Source of the DNA: an uncultured Sutterella sp.
GTDB lineage: Bacteria; Pseudomonadota; Gammaproteobacteria; Burkholderiales; Burkholderiaceae_F
Length of the DNA: 64,000 bases
NCBI GenBank assembly: GCA_900545275.1
Contig: UQYG01000004.1
Coordinates: 1-64,000, forward strand
Reading direction: 5' to 3'
Both the position numbers and the translations under genes were made by a program. This document shows, piece by piece, positions 52,916 through 61,813 of the stretch; position 1 is the stretch's first letter; every line of letters begins with the position of its first letter. The notes beneath the pieces were generated by a model. That model made no database searches. It was given only the letters and a program-made list of their open reading frames with translations, and was not told where the DNA came from.

Positions 52916-53723
52916 CGGTTCCTCCGGAAGGTTTTTTCGATCCGGCCCGGTCTCGTTTCGGGCGAATGACGGCGGCGCAGATGCCGCGCAGAAGATCGAT
53001 TTCGGTTTGCGTGAGATTCGCGCGCGAGAAGAGCCGACGCGTAATCGACATGAGGTTCTTGGGCTTTGCGGGATCGTGCACGCCGCAGGCCGTCATGGCC
53101 TCTTCCCAGTGGCGGTAAAAGCCTTCCACGGCTTCGTTCGTGGCGGGCGCCTCTCCTTCGAAGCGCCGCTGCCAATCGTAGAGGGCGCCCCCGTGTCCTT
53201 CGCGGGCAAGGCCCGCCATGTGCATTTCGTAGGCGGTGAGCTGCACGGCCTGCGCGAGATTGAGCGAAGGACTTTCGGGGTCCGCCGCGATCGCGGCCTG
53301 GCCCTGACAGAGAAGAACCTCCTCGTTCGTGAGACCGCTTCGCTCGCACCCGAAGACGAAGGCTACGTCTCCTTCGGGGAAGCTCTCGAGCCAGTCGCAG
53401 GTCTTGCCGCAGGCCTCGCGCAGGGGCGACATCGGCGGCCCGAACTCGCGGTCGTAGCCCGTCAACGCCCAGGCGAAAGTCACGCCTTCGAGCGCCTCGG
53501 CCAAAGTCGCGTGCGTGCGGCAGGCTTCAAGGACGTCGACGGAACTCGTCGCGAAGGCGATCGCCTCCTCGTGCGTACGAAAGTCGGCTTCGCGGGGCGC
53601 CACGACGCGCAGGTCGCGAAATCCCATGGTCTTGATGGCGCGCGCCGCCGATCCGATGTTCCCCGGATGACTCGGCTCGCACAAAACGAAGCGCACGCGC
53701 CGCGATTGTCGTGGTGTCTGCAT
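52908..53723 (-). CDS. trmJ: tRNA (cytidine/uridine-2'-O)-methyltransferase TrmJ
   Basis: A 271-residue SPOUT methyltransferase that methylates the ribose at position 32 of tRNAs. The trefoil-knot motifs are FVLCEPSHPGNIGSAARAIKTMGF at the N terminus, VAFVFGCERSGLTNEEVLLC and SLNLAQAVQLTAYEM. The C-terminal extension contains LFSRANLTQTEIDLLRGI. The start at 53723 is chosen over one 14 codons earlier because it gives the family N terminus. The gene pair trmJ-cysE is common in betaproteobacteria. Confidence 0.95.
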   Translation of the reverse strand: MQTPRQSRRVRFVLCEPSHPGNIGSAARAIKTMGFRDLRVVAPREADFRTHEEAIAFATSSVDVLEACRTHATLAEALEGVTFAWALTGYDREFGPPMSPLREACGKTCDWLESFPEGDVAFVFGCERSGLTNEEVLLCQGQAAIAADPESPSLNLAQAVQLTAYEMHMAGLAREGHGGALYDWQRRFEGEAPATNEAVEGFYRHWEEAMTACGVHDPAKPKNLMSITRRLFSRANLTQTEIDLLRGICAAVIRPKRDRAGSKKPSGGTDV

Positions 53724-53813
53724 GGAAATCCTGCTCAAAAGTTTTGAAGAGGCGAATTGTAGCAAACGAAGCCTCTTTCCCCGAAGGGAAAAAGCGGTCT
53801 TGCCGCCGCGGCC

Positions 53814-54689
53814 TCAGGATTGGGTTTCGGGCTTCTTTTTCTTTCGCGTCTCGAGCGTCGCCGTGACGCCGGCAATGATGATGACGCCGATCCCCGTGCC
53901 CGTAAGGAGCGAAATGGGTTCGTCAAAGGAAATCCAACCGATGAGGGACGCGAAGATGATGGCGGAGAATTGAAAGCAGCTCGTGACGAGGACGTTGCCG
54001 CCGCTCCATGCGCGCGTCATGGCAAGCTGCGCGATGACGCCCGAAACGGCCATCCCCGCGAGTGCCCAGACGTTGTCGAACGTTATGGCGGTGAGCGGTC
54101 CCTCCCAGAGAAAGTGTCCGATCACGCCCGCCACGGTGCCCGTGAGCGTGAAGTAAAAAACGATGCGCCACGCGGGTTCGCGCATTTTGGCGAGCTGTCG
54201 CACCTGAAACTGCGCGAGCGCGGCGAAGAAACCCGCGGAAGAACCGATGAGGCTCGGCATCAGGTCGCTCGCCCCCACGTCGGGCCGCAAAATGAGCGTG
54301 ATGCCGAAAAAGCCGAAGATGACGCAGGCGATGAGTTTCTTCTCCAGGGCCTCTCCTGCGCGTACGGCGAGGTACGAGACGATCGCGGCCATGAAGAGCG
54401 GGCTCGTGTAGTTGAGGGTCATGGCCGTGCCGAGCGGCAGTCGCCCGAGCGCGTAAACCCAGATGAGGAGCGCGAGCGTCCCGAGGAGACTTCGCTTCAG
54501 ATGCGAGGGAACGAGGTGCGTCACGACCGTGCGGTGCGTCGCGACGACCCAGAGGAAAATGAGCCCGCAGCCGACGATCTGACGATAAAAGACGAGCTCG
54601 AACGTGCCGAAGTCCGTGGCCCCGAGCTTCGTGAATGCCGCCATCAATGAAAAGAAAAAGGATGAGACGAGCATCCAGACGCTCTGCAT
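53814..54689 (-). CDS. EamA/DMT-family transporter (second copy)
   Basis: A 291-residue membrane protein with ten helices in two EamA repeats. It shares with the transporter at 11583-12476 the segments MAAFTKLGATDFGTFELVFYR, MTLNYTSPLFMAAIV and EPAWRIVFYFTLTGTV, so the two are paralogues. The start at 54689 has GGAGAG upstream. Substrate unknown. It is transcribed alone, 90 bp before trmJ. Confidence 0.88.
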   Translation of the reverse strand: MQSVWMLVSSFFFSLMAAFTKLGATDFGTFELVFYRQIVGCGLIFLWVVATHRTVVTHLVPSHLKRSLLGTLALLIWVYALGRLPLGTAMTLNYTSPLFMAAIVSYLAVRAGEALEKKLIACVIFGFFGITLILRPDVGASDLMPSLIGSSAGFFAALAQFQVRQLAKMREPAWRIVFYFTLTGTVAGVIGHFLWEGPLTAITFDNVWALAGMAVSGVIAQLAMTRAWSGGNVLVTSCFQFSAIIFASLIGWISFDEPISLLTGTGIGVIIIAGVTATLETRKKKKPETQS

Positions 54690-55275
54690 ACGGCTCTCCG
54701 AAGGAAATGAAAAGAAATTTTGATTGTACACCCTTGGAGAGCGCTTTCCTCGAAACGCACAGGGGCGACCGAAGACCGGAAGGCGTCGGCCCCGCCCGAC
54801 ATTCAGATGCGGTTTATCAGCAGGTCCGTTTCTTCGCGCAGAGAGAGCAGAAGCGCCGCGCGGGCGGCCTCGACTGGATGGTCCGCGTCGCAGAGCGCAT
54901 GCTGCGCAAGTGACCGAAAGCCTTTACCTTCGTGTGCTCCCACCTCCCCTCCGTGGCTTCGTGCACGTCATTTCGGGCGTGACTGCGGGCTACCTGCTCT
55001 ACGCCGTGATGGGCTGATCATCGTCGGCGGAACATCATTGCGCGGCGTCCTTCCAAAGAGCGGGAACGTCATGCCTTCGGGTCGCGACGCTCTCCCGTTC
55101 TTCATCTTTTGCGCCGTTCCTATGGACGCCGCGTGCTCGGCGGGCGCTCTCAAGACCTCCGAGACAATGTCAATTATTTGCGTCCTTCCCGACTCTCTTT
55201 CTTCTCTGTACGATAAAATCTCCTGGTGCGCAGCATTTCACTGTCTTTTCCCAACTTCTTTGATTTTTTATCATC
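54690..55275. other. Gap with no supportable gene, possible remnants
   Basis: This 586-bp region has no gene I can name. Two short open frames meet in a GTGA overlap at 54910-54913. The first ends GGLDWMVRVAERMLRK; the second, 35 codons to 55017, reads VTESLYLRVLPPPLRGFVHV and a short hydrophobic stretch. They could be remnants of a lost gene. An AT-rich stretch at 55165-55275 precedes the lipoprotein gene and probably holds its promoter. Confidence 0.4.
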
Positions 55276-55635
55276 ATGAAGAAACTCCTCCTTCTCGCTC
55301 CCCTCGCCATCCTTCTCGCGGGTTGCGGCTCGATTCCCCAAGGCGCCGACCGCATCAACATGATCACGGCCGAAGAAGCCGAAGCGAACGGCTGCAAGCT
55401 CCTCGACAAGGCGGGCTCGGTTTCCGGCATTCTCATCAACGGCTACAAGCGCAACACGCAGGTTGCCGTGCGCAAGGCCCTCAAGGTTCCGGGCGCCACG
55501 CACGTGGGCTACACGAAGGGTAAGCCCGGCGCTTCGAACGTGCGCATGTTCATCTGGTCCTGTCCGAATCCCGATCTGAAGACCAACGACCCCAAAGTCG
55601 CCGCCTGGCAGAAGGAATATCTCGGTCACGACTAA
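55276..55635 (+). CDS. Small lipoprotein, DUF4156-like
   Basis: A 119-residue exported lipoprotein with signal peptide MKKLLLLAPLAILLAGC (lipobox LAGC, Cys17). The mature part contains ITAEEAEANGCKLLDKAGSVSG, a conserved pattern in DUF4156-type proteins as I recall them, then a short domain ending FIWSCPNPDL. The two remaining Cys may form a disulfide. Its role is unknown. It is transcribed alone after an AT-rich promoter-like region. Confidence 0.75.
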   Translation: MKKLLLLAPLAILLAGCGSIPQGADRINMITAEEAEANGCKLLDKAGSVSGILINGYKRNTQVAVRKALKVPGATHVGYTKGKPGASNVRMFIWSCPNPDLKTNDPKVAAWQKEYLGHD

Positions 55636-55768
55636 ACGTCCCGCCGCCCGCGGCCGTCCTCGGAGGGGACGGCCCGTCGGTTTTGTCGGGCAATCCTTTC
55701 GAGCGGTGATGCTTTTTGGAAAAAACAGTCGTAAAGTTGTCGGCAAGACTGCACATCAGGAGCCGACC

Positions 55769-57022
55769 ATGCAGCGCCGAACGTTCTTCACCGCTTCCGC
55801 CGCCCTCGCCCTCTCGACGGGCATCCCCGCCCTCGCCTCGTCGGATTCCGCCCCGGAGATCCTCCTTCCGAAATCCTCTTTCGATCTTCGCGTCTTTACG
55901 GCCGAAGTGGCCGAATTGGTCGCCATCGACTCGAAGACCGGATACGAAGAAGGCAACAACCGCATCGTCGAAATCTTTGCAGAACGATTCCGCTCGATCG
56001 GCTGGTCGGTGGAAACATCCTACTGCGCCGAGCGCGGCAAGGCCCTGCTCGCAACGAACCGCCCCGACGCGAAACGCTTCGACATCGTGCTTTGCGCGCA
56101 CACCGACACGGTCCAGCCCGTGGGAAGCGCGGCCAAGCATCCGTTCCGTCTCGTCGACGGCATCGCTTACGGTGCAGGCGTCGCGGACGACAAGAGTTCG
56201 CTCAACGCCGTATGGTGGGTCGCCAAAGATCTGCCCGCCTGCGTCACCGACCGCCTCGCCGTCGCGGTCGTTCTTAATCCCGGAGAGGAATCGGGGTCGA
56301 AAGCGACTTCGGCCTTCCTTCGCGGCGTTGCGCAAAAGTCCGACCGCGTAATGGTCTTCGAGCCCGGACGCGGGGAAATTCCGGGCGGCGGCTTCGTCAA
56401 GGTCCGCAAAGGCGCGGTCTTTCTCAAGGTTCGCTTTCGCGGAAAGGCCGCCCACGCCGGCAACAACCCGCAGGACGGCCGCAACGCCATCACGGCGATG
56501 GCGCTTGCGATCCCGGCCCTTCAGGCGGTCGCCGCGAAGTATCCGGGCGTCACGATCAACGGCGACCTCGTCTCGGGCGGCACCGCCGTCAACACGATTG
56601 CGGCCGAAGCGGAAGTGACCTTCGACGTTCGCTTCGCCGACAACGCTTCGCGCGACGCGGTGCTCGCCGACATCGAAGCGCTTTGCCGTCAAGGATTCCT
56701 GGAAGGCGTCCGCGCCGAAATGGTTCCGCCCGGCGCATCAAGCGCCATGGCCGAGACCGAAGCTTCGCGCGCCCTCATGGCTCTGGTCGACCGTACGGCC
56801 GCGAGCCTCGGACAAGCCGCTCCGAAATGGCTGACGGTCGGCGGCGCGTCGGACGGCAATCTTTTTGCCGAGTACGGCGCGGGCGTCGTCTGCGCAATGG
56901 GCGTCGTGGGCGGACAACTGCATGATCCGGATAAGGAATGGTCCGACCTGCGCACGGCTTGCGACCGAGTCCGTCTCGCACAGGCGACGCTCCTGCGGAT
57001 GGCAACGAAGCGCAGGGAGTGA
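55769..57022 (+). CDS. Exported M20 peptidase (glutamate carboxypeptidase type)
   Basis: A 417-residue zinc peptidase with a Tat-like signal (MQRRTFFTASAALALSTGIPALA). Motifs are the first zinc ligand in VLCAHTDTVQPVG, the bridging aspartate in YGAGVADDKSSLNAV, the catalytic Glu-Glu in VVLNPGEESGSKAT, and the dimerisation-domain segment FRGKAAHAGNNPQDGRNAI. The C-terminal ligand is GQLHDPDKEW. The group removes C-terminal glutamate or hydrolyses dipeptides in the periplasm. AGGAG lies seven bases upstream of the start. Confidence 0.88.
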   Translation: MQRRTFFTASAALALSTGIPALASSDSAPEILLPKSSFDLRVFTAEVAELVAIDSKTGYEEGNNRIVEIFAERFRSIGWSVETSYCAERGKALLATNRPDAKRFDIVLCAHTDTVQPVGSAAKHPFRLVDGIAYGAGVADDKSSLNAVWWVAKDLPACVTDRLAVAVVLNPGEESGSKATSAFLRGVAQKSDRVMVFEPGRGEIPGGGFVKVRKGAVFLKVRFRGKAAHAGNNPQDGRNAITAMALAIPALQAVAAKYPGVTINGDLVSGGTAVNTIAAEAEVTFDVRFADNASRDAVLADIEALCRQGFLEGVRAEMVPPGASSAMAETEASRALMALVDRTAASLGQAAPKWLTVGGASDGNLFAEYGAGVVCAMGVVGGQLHDPDKEWSDLRTACDRVRLAQATLLRMATKRRE

Positions 57023-57184
57023 GCTCACAATCAAACCGCCCCGAACTTCTCATTCTTCCCCGCGTTTTTCCTTACGACCGACCGTCGATCTGTTACAATA
57101 CGCCCACTTTTGAGAGGAGCGCGCCCGGTGTCAGGCGCGCTTCTTGCTTTCTTCTTTAAAAATTTCATCCGTTCCCTCACCGTC

Positions 57185-58033
57185 ATGGCTTCGCCCTACA
57201 TTGCCACCGCCGTCAAGGCCGCGCGCCGCGCCGCTCAAGAAATCACCGCCGCCGCTCAGCAACTCGACCGTCTCGCGATCGACAACAAGTCGGAAAACGA
57301 CTTTGTGACCGCCGCGGACCGAGCCGCCGAAGAGGCCATTCTCAACGTTCTCTCGAGCGCCTATCCGCGCCACGCGATCCTCACGGAAGAACGCGGCCTC
57401 GTGGGCAACACGAAGAGCGAATGGATGTGGATCGTCGACCCGATCGACGGCACGACCAACTTCATTCACGGCGTTCCGCAGTATGCCGTCTCGATCGCGC
57501 TCTGCCGCCGCGGCGAGCCCGTGGTCGCGGTCGTCTACGACGTCGCCAAGAACGAACTCTTCACGGCCGTCAAGGGGGAAGGCGCCTTCCTCGACAACCG
57601 CCGCATCCGCGTGTCGGACAACGCCGAAATGCGCCGCGCCCTGATCGGCACGGGCTTCCCCTTCCGCAAGGGCGACAACTTCAAGGACTACATGCAGAGC
57701 TTCATGCGCGTGACGCAGGCCACCGCCGGCATTCGCCGCCCGGGCGCCGCCTCGCTCGACCTTGCCTGGGTCGCCGCGGGCCGCTACGACGGCTTCTGGG
57801 AGTCCGGCCTCTCGAAGTGGGACATCGCCGCGGGCGGCCTCCTCGTCTTTGAAGCGGGCGGTCTTCTCACCGACCTCGAAGGCGGCGAAGAATGGCTCGA
57901 AAAGGGCTCGGTCTGCTGCGGCAACCCGAAGATCTTCGGTCAGCTCCTTCCGCTCGTGGGCAAGCTCCCCGCTCCGGAAGCGAAACCCGCCGAAGCGAAG
58001 GAAGAGCCCGCGGCCGAAGAGGACGCAAAGTAA
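57185..58033 (+). CDS. suhB: Inositol monophosphatase family protein SuhB
   Basis: A 282-residue phosphatase with the metal motifs ILTEERG and WIVDPIDGTTNFIHG, and the C-terminal GFWESGLSKWDIAAGGLLVFEAGG. SuhB can act as a monophosphatase and also as a partner of the rRNA antitermination complex. The protein has an Ala/Glu/Lys-rich tail of about 25 residues. The ATG at 57185 gives the family start. A terminator separates it from mutS. Confidence 0.93.
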   Translation: MASPYIATAVKAARRAAQEITAAAQQLDRLAIDNKSENDFVTAADRAAEEAILNVLSSAYPRHAILTEERGLVGNTKSEWMWIVDPIDGTTNFIHGVPQYAVSIALCRRGEPVVAVVYDVAKNELFTAVKGEGAFLDNRRIRVSDNAEMRRALIGTGFPFRKGDNFKDYMQSFMRVTQATAGIRRPGAASLDLAWVAAGRYDGFWESGLSKWDIAAGGLLVFEAGGLLTDLEGGEEWLEKGSVCCGNPKIFGQLLPLVGKLPAPEAKPAEAKEEPAAEEDAK

Positions 58034-58053
58034 TTTCGCCCCTTCGTTTTTGC

Positions 58054-58080
58054 AAAGCCCGCCCCCGAGCGGGCTTTTCT
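58054..58080 (+). terminator. Intrinsic terminator after suhB
   Basis: Arms 58054-58062 (AAAGCCCGC) and 58069-58077 (GCGGGCTTT) pair fully and run into TTCTTT, about 20 bp after the stop. Confidence 0.86.
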
Positions 58081-58136
58081 TTGAGGGGCCATCGCCCCGC
58101 CCGTCTCCCAACCGCGACACTGTGGAGCCCGTGCCC

Positions 58137-60764
58137 GTGACCACTTACGATTCGGATCAACTCGCCCGCTTTACGCCGGCCATGCGGCAGTTTCTCGAGA
58201 TCAAGGCCCGCTACCCGAACACGCTCGTCCTCTTCCGCATGGGGGACTTCTACGAGACGTTCTTCGAGGACGCCGTGCTCGCCAACCGCCTGATCGGCAT
58301 CACGCTCACGAAGCGCGGGAAGGATCCCGCCGGCAACCCGATCCCGATGGCGGGCGTCCCCTTCATGACGCTCGATCAGTACATCGCGCGGCTCGTGCGC
58401 CTCGGCGAATCGGTCGTGGTGGTCGAGCAGCAGGGAACGCCGGGCAAAGGCATGCTCGAGCGCAAGATCTCGCGCATCGTCACGCCCGGCACCCTCACCG
58501 ACACGGCGCTTCTTCCGCAGAAAAGCGACTCGATTCTCCTCTCCGCGGCCCCGCCCGCCCGGCGCGGCCAGCCCTGGGGTTTTGCGTGGCTTACGCTCAG
58601 CAGCGGCGAATTTCACGGCGCAAGCCTCAAGGAAGTCGACTTCGAGACGGCGCTCTCGCGCATCGCCCCCTCCGAAGTGCTCATTCCCGAAGGAGAAAAG
58701 GCGACGCTTCGCGAGCGTTTCGCCTGTGCCGTCACGCCCGTTCCCGACTGGCACTACGACAGCGAACGCGGTGCCGAAACGCTCAAGTCGAAGTTTGAGC
58801 TCGAGCACCTCGACGCCTGGGGCGTCTCGGACCGTCCGGAAATCCTGCGCGCCGTCAACGCCCTTCTCGACTACACCTCGGAAACTCAGGTCGATTTGCT
58901 CCCCTTCATCCTGCCTTTGCAGATCGAAGAGGAGTCCGACACGATCGTGATCGACGCCGCCTCGCGGCGCAACCTCGAGATCACCGATCCGATCCGCACC
59001 GACTCGGGCGGCCCCACGCTCTTTACGGTCCTCGACGGCTGCCGCACGTCGATGGGAAGCCGCACGCTGAAAAAATGGCTCAACAACCCCCTTCGCTCGC
59101 GGGAAAAGGCGCTTTCGCGTCAGGCTGCGATCGCGGCCTTCTTTGAGGACGAGGCGCTGCGCGCAGACGTACTCGATCTGCTCAAGACCCTTCCCGACCT
59201 CGAGCGCATTACGACGCGTACGGCCATGAAGAGCGTGCGCCCCAAGGAACTCGCCTCCCTTCGCGATGCGCTCCCCGTTCTCGACAAGCTCTCGGCGCGT
59301 CTCTCGAGCCTCGAAGCCTTCGCGGCGCTCACGCCCGCCCTTCGGCTCGACACCGCGCTCTTTCAAAAGCTCGACGCCGCGATTCTCGAAGAACCCGCGA
59401 CGCTTCTGCGCGACGGCGACGTGATCAAGAGCGAATACCACCCCGAACTCATGGATCTGCGCCGTCTGCGCGACCATACGGGGAACTTCCTGATCGACCT
59501 CGAAGAGCGTGAAAGAAAGGCCACGGGCATTCCGACGCTGCGCGTCGAATACAACCGCGTGCAGGGCTTTTACATCGAAGTCTCGAAGGCGCAGTCGGCG
59601 AACGTCCCCGCACGTTACACGCGCAGACAGACCCTCAAGAACACCGAACGCTACATCACGGAAGAGCTCAAGGCCTTCGAGGACAAGGCGATCTCGGCGC
59701 GCGAACGAAGCGCCGCGCTTGAAAAGGCCCTCTATGACCACCTCGTCTCGGAGCTTGCCGTCTATGTCGACGGCCTCATGAAGGCCGCCCATGCGGTCGC
59801 GGCGCTCGACGTCTTTTCGGCGCTCGCCGACCACGCCCGCCGCTTTCACTGGGCCGCCCCCGTGCTCTCGGAGCGCCCGATCGTGAAAATCGGCAAGGGC
59901 CGCCACCCGGTCGTCGAGACGGTGATCGAAACCTACGTCCCGGCCGACTGCGTGATGGGAGACGGCCGGCGCTGCCTCATCATTACGGGCCCGAACATGG
60001 GCGGCAAGTCCACCTACATGCGCAGCGTCGCGCTCATCACGCTTCTTGCGTGGATGGGGAGCTTCGTTCCGGCCGAGAGCGCCGAAATCGGTCCGATCGA
60101 CCGCATCCACACCCGCATCGGCGCTTCGGACGACCTCGCGCGCGGACGCTCGACCTTCATGGTCGAAATGACCGAAGCGGCCGCCATTCTTCATCAGGCG
60201 ACCGACCGCAGTCTCGTTTTGATGGACGAAATCGGGCGCGGCACCTCGACCTTCGACGGGCTCTCCCTGGCGAGCGCCATCTGTCACGAACTCGTGCAGC
60301 CAATCCGCGCCTTCACGCTTTTTGCGACCCACTACTTTGAAGTGACGCAGTTGGCGGGGCTTTTGAAGGAGGCCGTGAACGTGCACGTAAGCGCCGCGCA
60401 GGACCGCGACAAGATCGTGTTCCTGCATGAAATCAGCGAAGGGCCCGCGAACCAAAGCTACGGGATCGCCGTCGCGAAGCTCGCGGGCGTGCCCGCGCGC
60501 GTCGTGCAGCGCGCCAAGAACTACATGAAGGAGTTGGAGCGCCGCGACTCGATGAGTTCGGGCGACATGCCCGACCTCTTCACGTCGGTGCGCATGGCCG
60601 AAGAGGCCCGCAAGCCCGCGGAGCTTACGGACCGGCAAAAAGCCTTCATCGCCGCCGCGGAATCCATTCTCGCCGTCGACGTCGACAGTCTGACGCCTCG
60701 AGAGGCTCTCGAGCGTCTCTACGATCTGCATCAGCGGGCGCTCGAAGCCTCGACACTGCAGTAA
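58137..60764 (+). CDS. mutS: DNA mismatch repair protein MutS
   Basis: An 875-residue MutS that binds mispaired bases and starts repair. Domain I has the mismatch-reading LFRMGDFYETFFEDA near residue 30; the clamp/lever region includes RVQGFYIEVSKAQ; the ATPase has Walker A TGPNMGGKSTYMRSVALI, the ABC-type signature STFMVEMTEAA, Walker B LVLMDEIGRGTSTFDG and the ATHYFEV switch. Three in-frame GTG codons (58122, 58131, 58137) could start it. I prefer 58137 because GGAG sits nine bases upstream. The open frame itself runs back into suhB. No mutL is nearby. Confidence 0.97.
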   Translation: MTTYDSDQLARFTPAMRQFLEIKARYPNTLVLFRMGDFYETFFEDAVLANRLIGITLTKRGKDPAGNPIPMAGVPFMTLDQYIARLVRLGESVVVVEQQGTPGKGMLERKISRIVTPGTLTDTALLPQKSDSILLSAAPPARRGQPWGFAWLTLSSGEFHGASLKEVDFETALSRIAPSEVLIPEGEKATLRERFACAVTPVPDWHYDSERGAETLKSKFELEHLDAWGVSDRPEILRAVNALLDYTSETQVDLLPFILPLQIEEESDTIVIDAASRRNLEITDPIRTDSGGPTLFTVLDGCRTSMGSRTLKKWLNNPLRSREKALSRQAAIAAFFEDEALRADVLDLLKTLPDLERITTRTAMKSVRPKELASLRDALPVLDKLSARLSSLEAFAALTPALRLDTALFQKLDAAILEEPATLLRDGDVIKSEYHPELMDLRRLRDHTGNFLIDLEERERKATGIPTLRVEYNRVQGFYIEVSKAQSANVPARYTRRQTLKNTERYITEELKAFEDKAISARERSAALEKALYDHLVSELAVYVDGLMKAAHAVAALDVFSALADHARRFHWAAPVLSERPIVKIGKGRHPVVETVIETYVPADCVMGDGRRCLIITGPNMGGKSTYMRSVALITLLAWMGSFVPAESAEIGPIDRIHTRIGASDDLARGRSTFMVEMTEAAAILHQATDRSLVLMDEIGRGTSTFDGLSLASAICHELVQPIRAFTLFATHYFEVTQLAGLLKEAVNVHVSAAQDRDKIVFLHEISEGPANQSYGIAVAKLAGVPARVVQRAKNYMKELERRDSMSSGDMPDLFTSVRMAEEARKPAELTDRQKAFIAAAESILAVDVDSLTPREALERLYDLHQRALEASTLQ

Positions 60765-60783
60765 AAAATCGGAATTTCGACCG

Positions 60784-61692
60784 ATGACGCGTCCCACCGA
60801 TTTCGCCTTCTTTCGGCTGCTCGCGCGGTCGGCCTCCTTCACCGACGCGGCGCGGTCGCTTTCGATGACGCCCTCGGCCGTGAGTCGTCGTCTGCACGCG
60901 ATCGAGTCGAGACTCGGCACGGAACTGGTGTTGCGCAACACCCGCAGCATGCGGCTCACACCCCAGGGAGAGCGTTACTTGGAGGCGGCGGAAACGATCC
61001 TCCGGGAAACCGAAAGGCTCGAAGCCGACATCGCCTCGCGCCCCCTCGGTCGCCTTCGGATCTGCGCGTCCTTCGGGTTCGGACGCACGCACATCGCGCC
61101 CGTCGTCGCCGACTTCGCAACGGCGAACCCCGACGTGCGGGTCGACCTCACGCTCACCGACCGCCCGGTCTCGATCATCGAAGAGGGCTTCGACGTCGGC
61201 ATTCATTTGGGGCTTCCGCACGATTCGCGCCTTCGCGCGCGAAAGCTTCTCGAAAACGACCGCATCCTCTGCGCTTCGCCCCGCTATCTCGAAACGCACG
61301 GACGCCCGGCGCATCCCTCGGACCTCGCGCGCCATCGGCTCATCGAAATCGCCGAAGACGAAAACACGGTCGGCCGCTGGACGCTTACCCACCGGAAGAC
61401 GAAGAAGGTCGTGAACCTCGCCGCCGTTCCGATTCTTCGCAGCAACTCGGGTTCGGCCGCGCTCGACTGGTGTCTCGCGGGACTCGGAATCGTGCTTCGA
61501 AGCCGTTGGGACGCCCGATCCCATCTTGCGGGCGGGCGGCTCGAAGAGATTCTCCCAGACTGGAACATGCCCGCGGACGTCTACGCCTATTTCGCGGCGA
61601 AAAAACCTTCCGCGCAGCTGCGCGCCTTTCTCGACGCGCTCGCCTCGCGTTTCGACGCCGGGGAGCCGCCTCGGGCTTCCTCTCATCTTTGA
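60784..61692 (+). CDS. LysR-family transcriptional regulator
   Basis: A 302-residue LysR protein with an N-terminal winged helix (FRLLARSASFTDAARSLSMTPSAVSRRLHAIESRLGTELVLR) and an effector-binding domain (about 90-295) with the usual SIIEEGFDVGIHLG and GLGIVLRSRWDA segments. It starts 19 bp after mutS and lies just upstream of leuC. A palindrome at 61697-61717 in the gap to leuC is a plausible operator, but control of leuCD is inferred from position only. Confidence 0.92.
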   Translation: MTRPTDFAFFRLLARSASFTDAARSLSMTPSAVSRRLHAIESRLGTELVLRNTRSMRLTPQGERYLEAAETILRETERLEADIASRPLGRLRICASFGFGRTHIAPVVADFATANPDVRVDLTLTDRPVSIIEEGFDVGIHLGLPHDSRLRARKLLENDRILCASPRYLETHGRPAHPSDLARHRLIEIAEDENTVGRWTLTHRKTKKVVNLAAVPILRSNSGSAALDWCLAGLGIVLRSRWDARSHLAGGRLEEILPDWNMPADVYAYFAAKKPSAQLRAFLDALASRFDAGEPPRASSHL

Positions 61693-61696
61693 CTTT

Positions 61697-61717
61697 TTCT
61701 CACGGCTGTTGTGAGAA
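61697..61717 (+). promoter_or_regulatory. Palindrome upstream of leuC, possible LysR operator
   Basis: Arms 61697-61703 (TTCTCAC) and 61711-61717 (GTGAGAA) are perfect inverted repeats with a seven-base spacer, and have the T...A symmetric form typical of LysR sites. No T-run follows on the plus strand, so it is not a terminator for the LysR gene. It is about 100 bp before leuC. Confidence 0.5.
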
Positions 61718-61813
61718 TCATGTCCTTTCCCGCATCCGGTTTCGGCACTACACTTTTTCTCTGAGAGCCGCGCGCGAACCCGCCGCGCGGCAGACCCGAC
61801 CGGAGACTTCCTC

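Noticed and set aside
54990..55080. A stretch resembling a sirtuin segment (GLIIVGGTSLRGV)
   Set aside because: Only about ten residues look similar, the rest of the frame does not, and no catalytic or zinc-binding motif is present.
57867..60959. A 1030-codon minus-strand open frame opposite mutS
   Set aside because: The plus-strand product is an unambiguous MutS with all motifs, and the minus frame has none.
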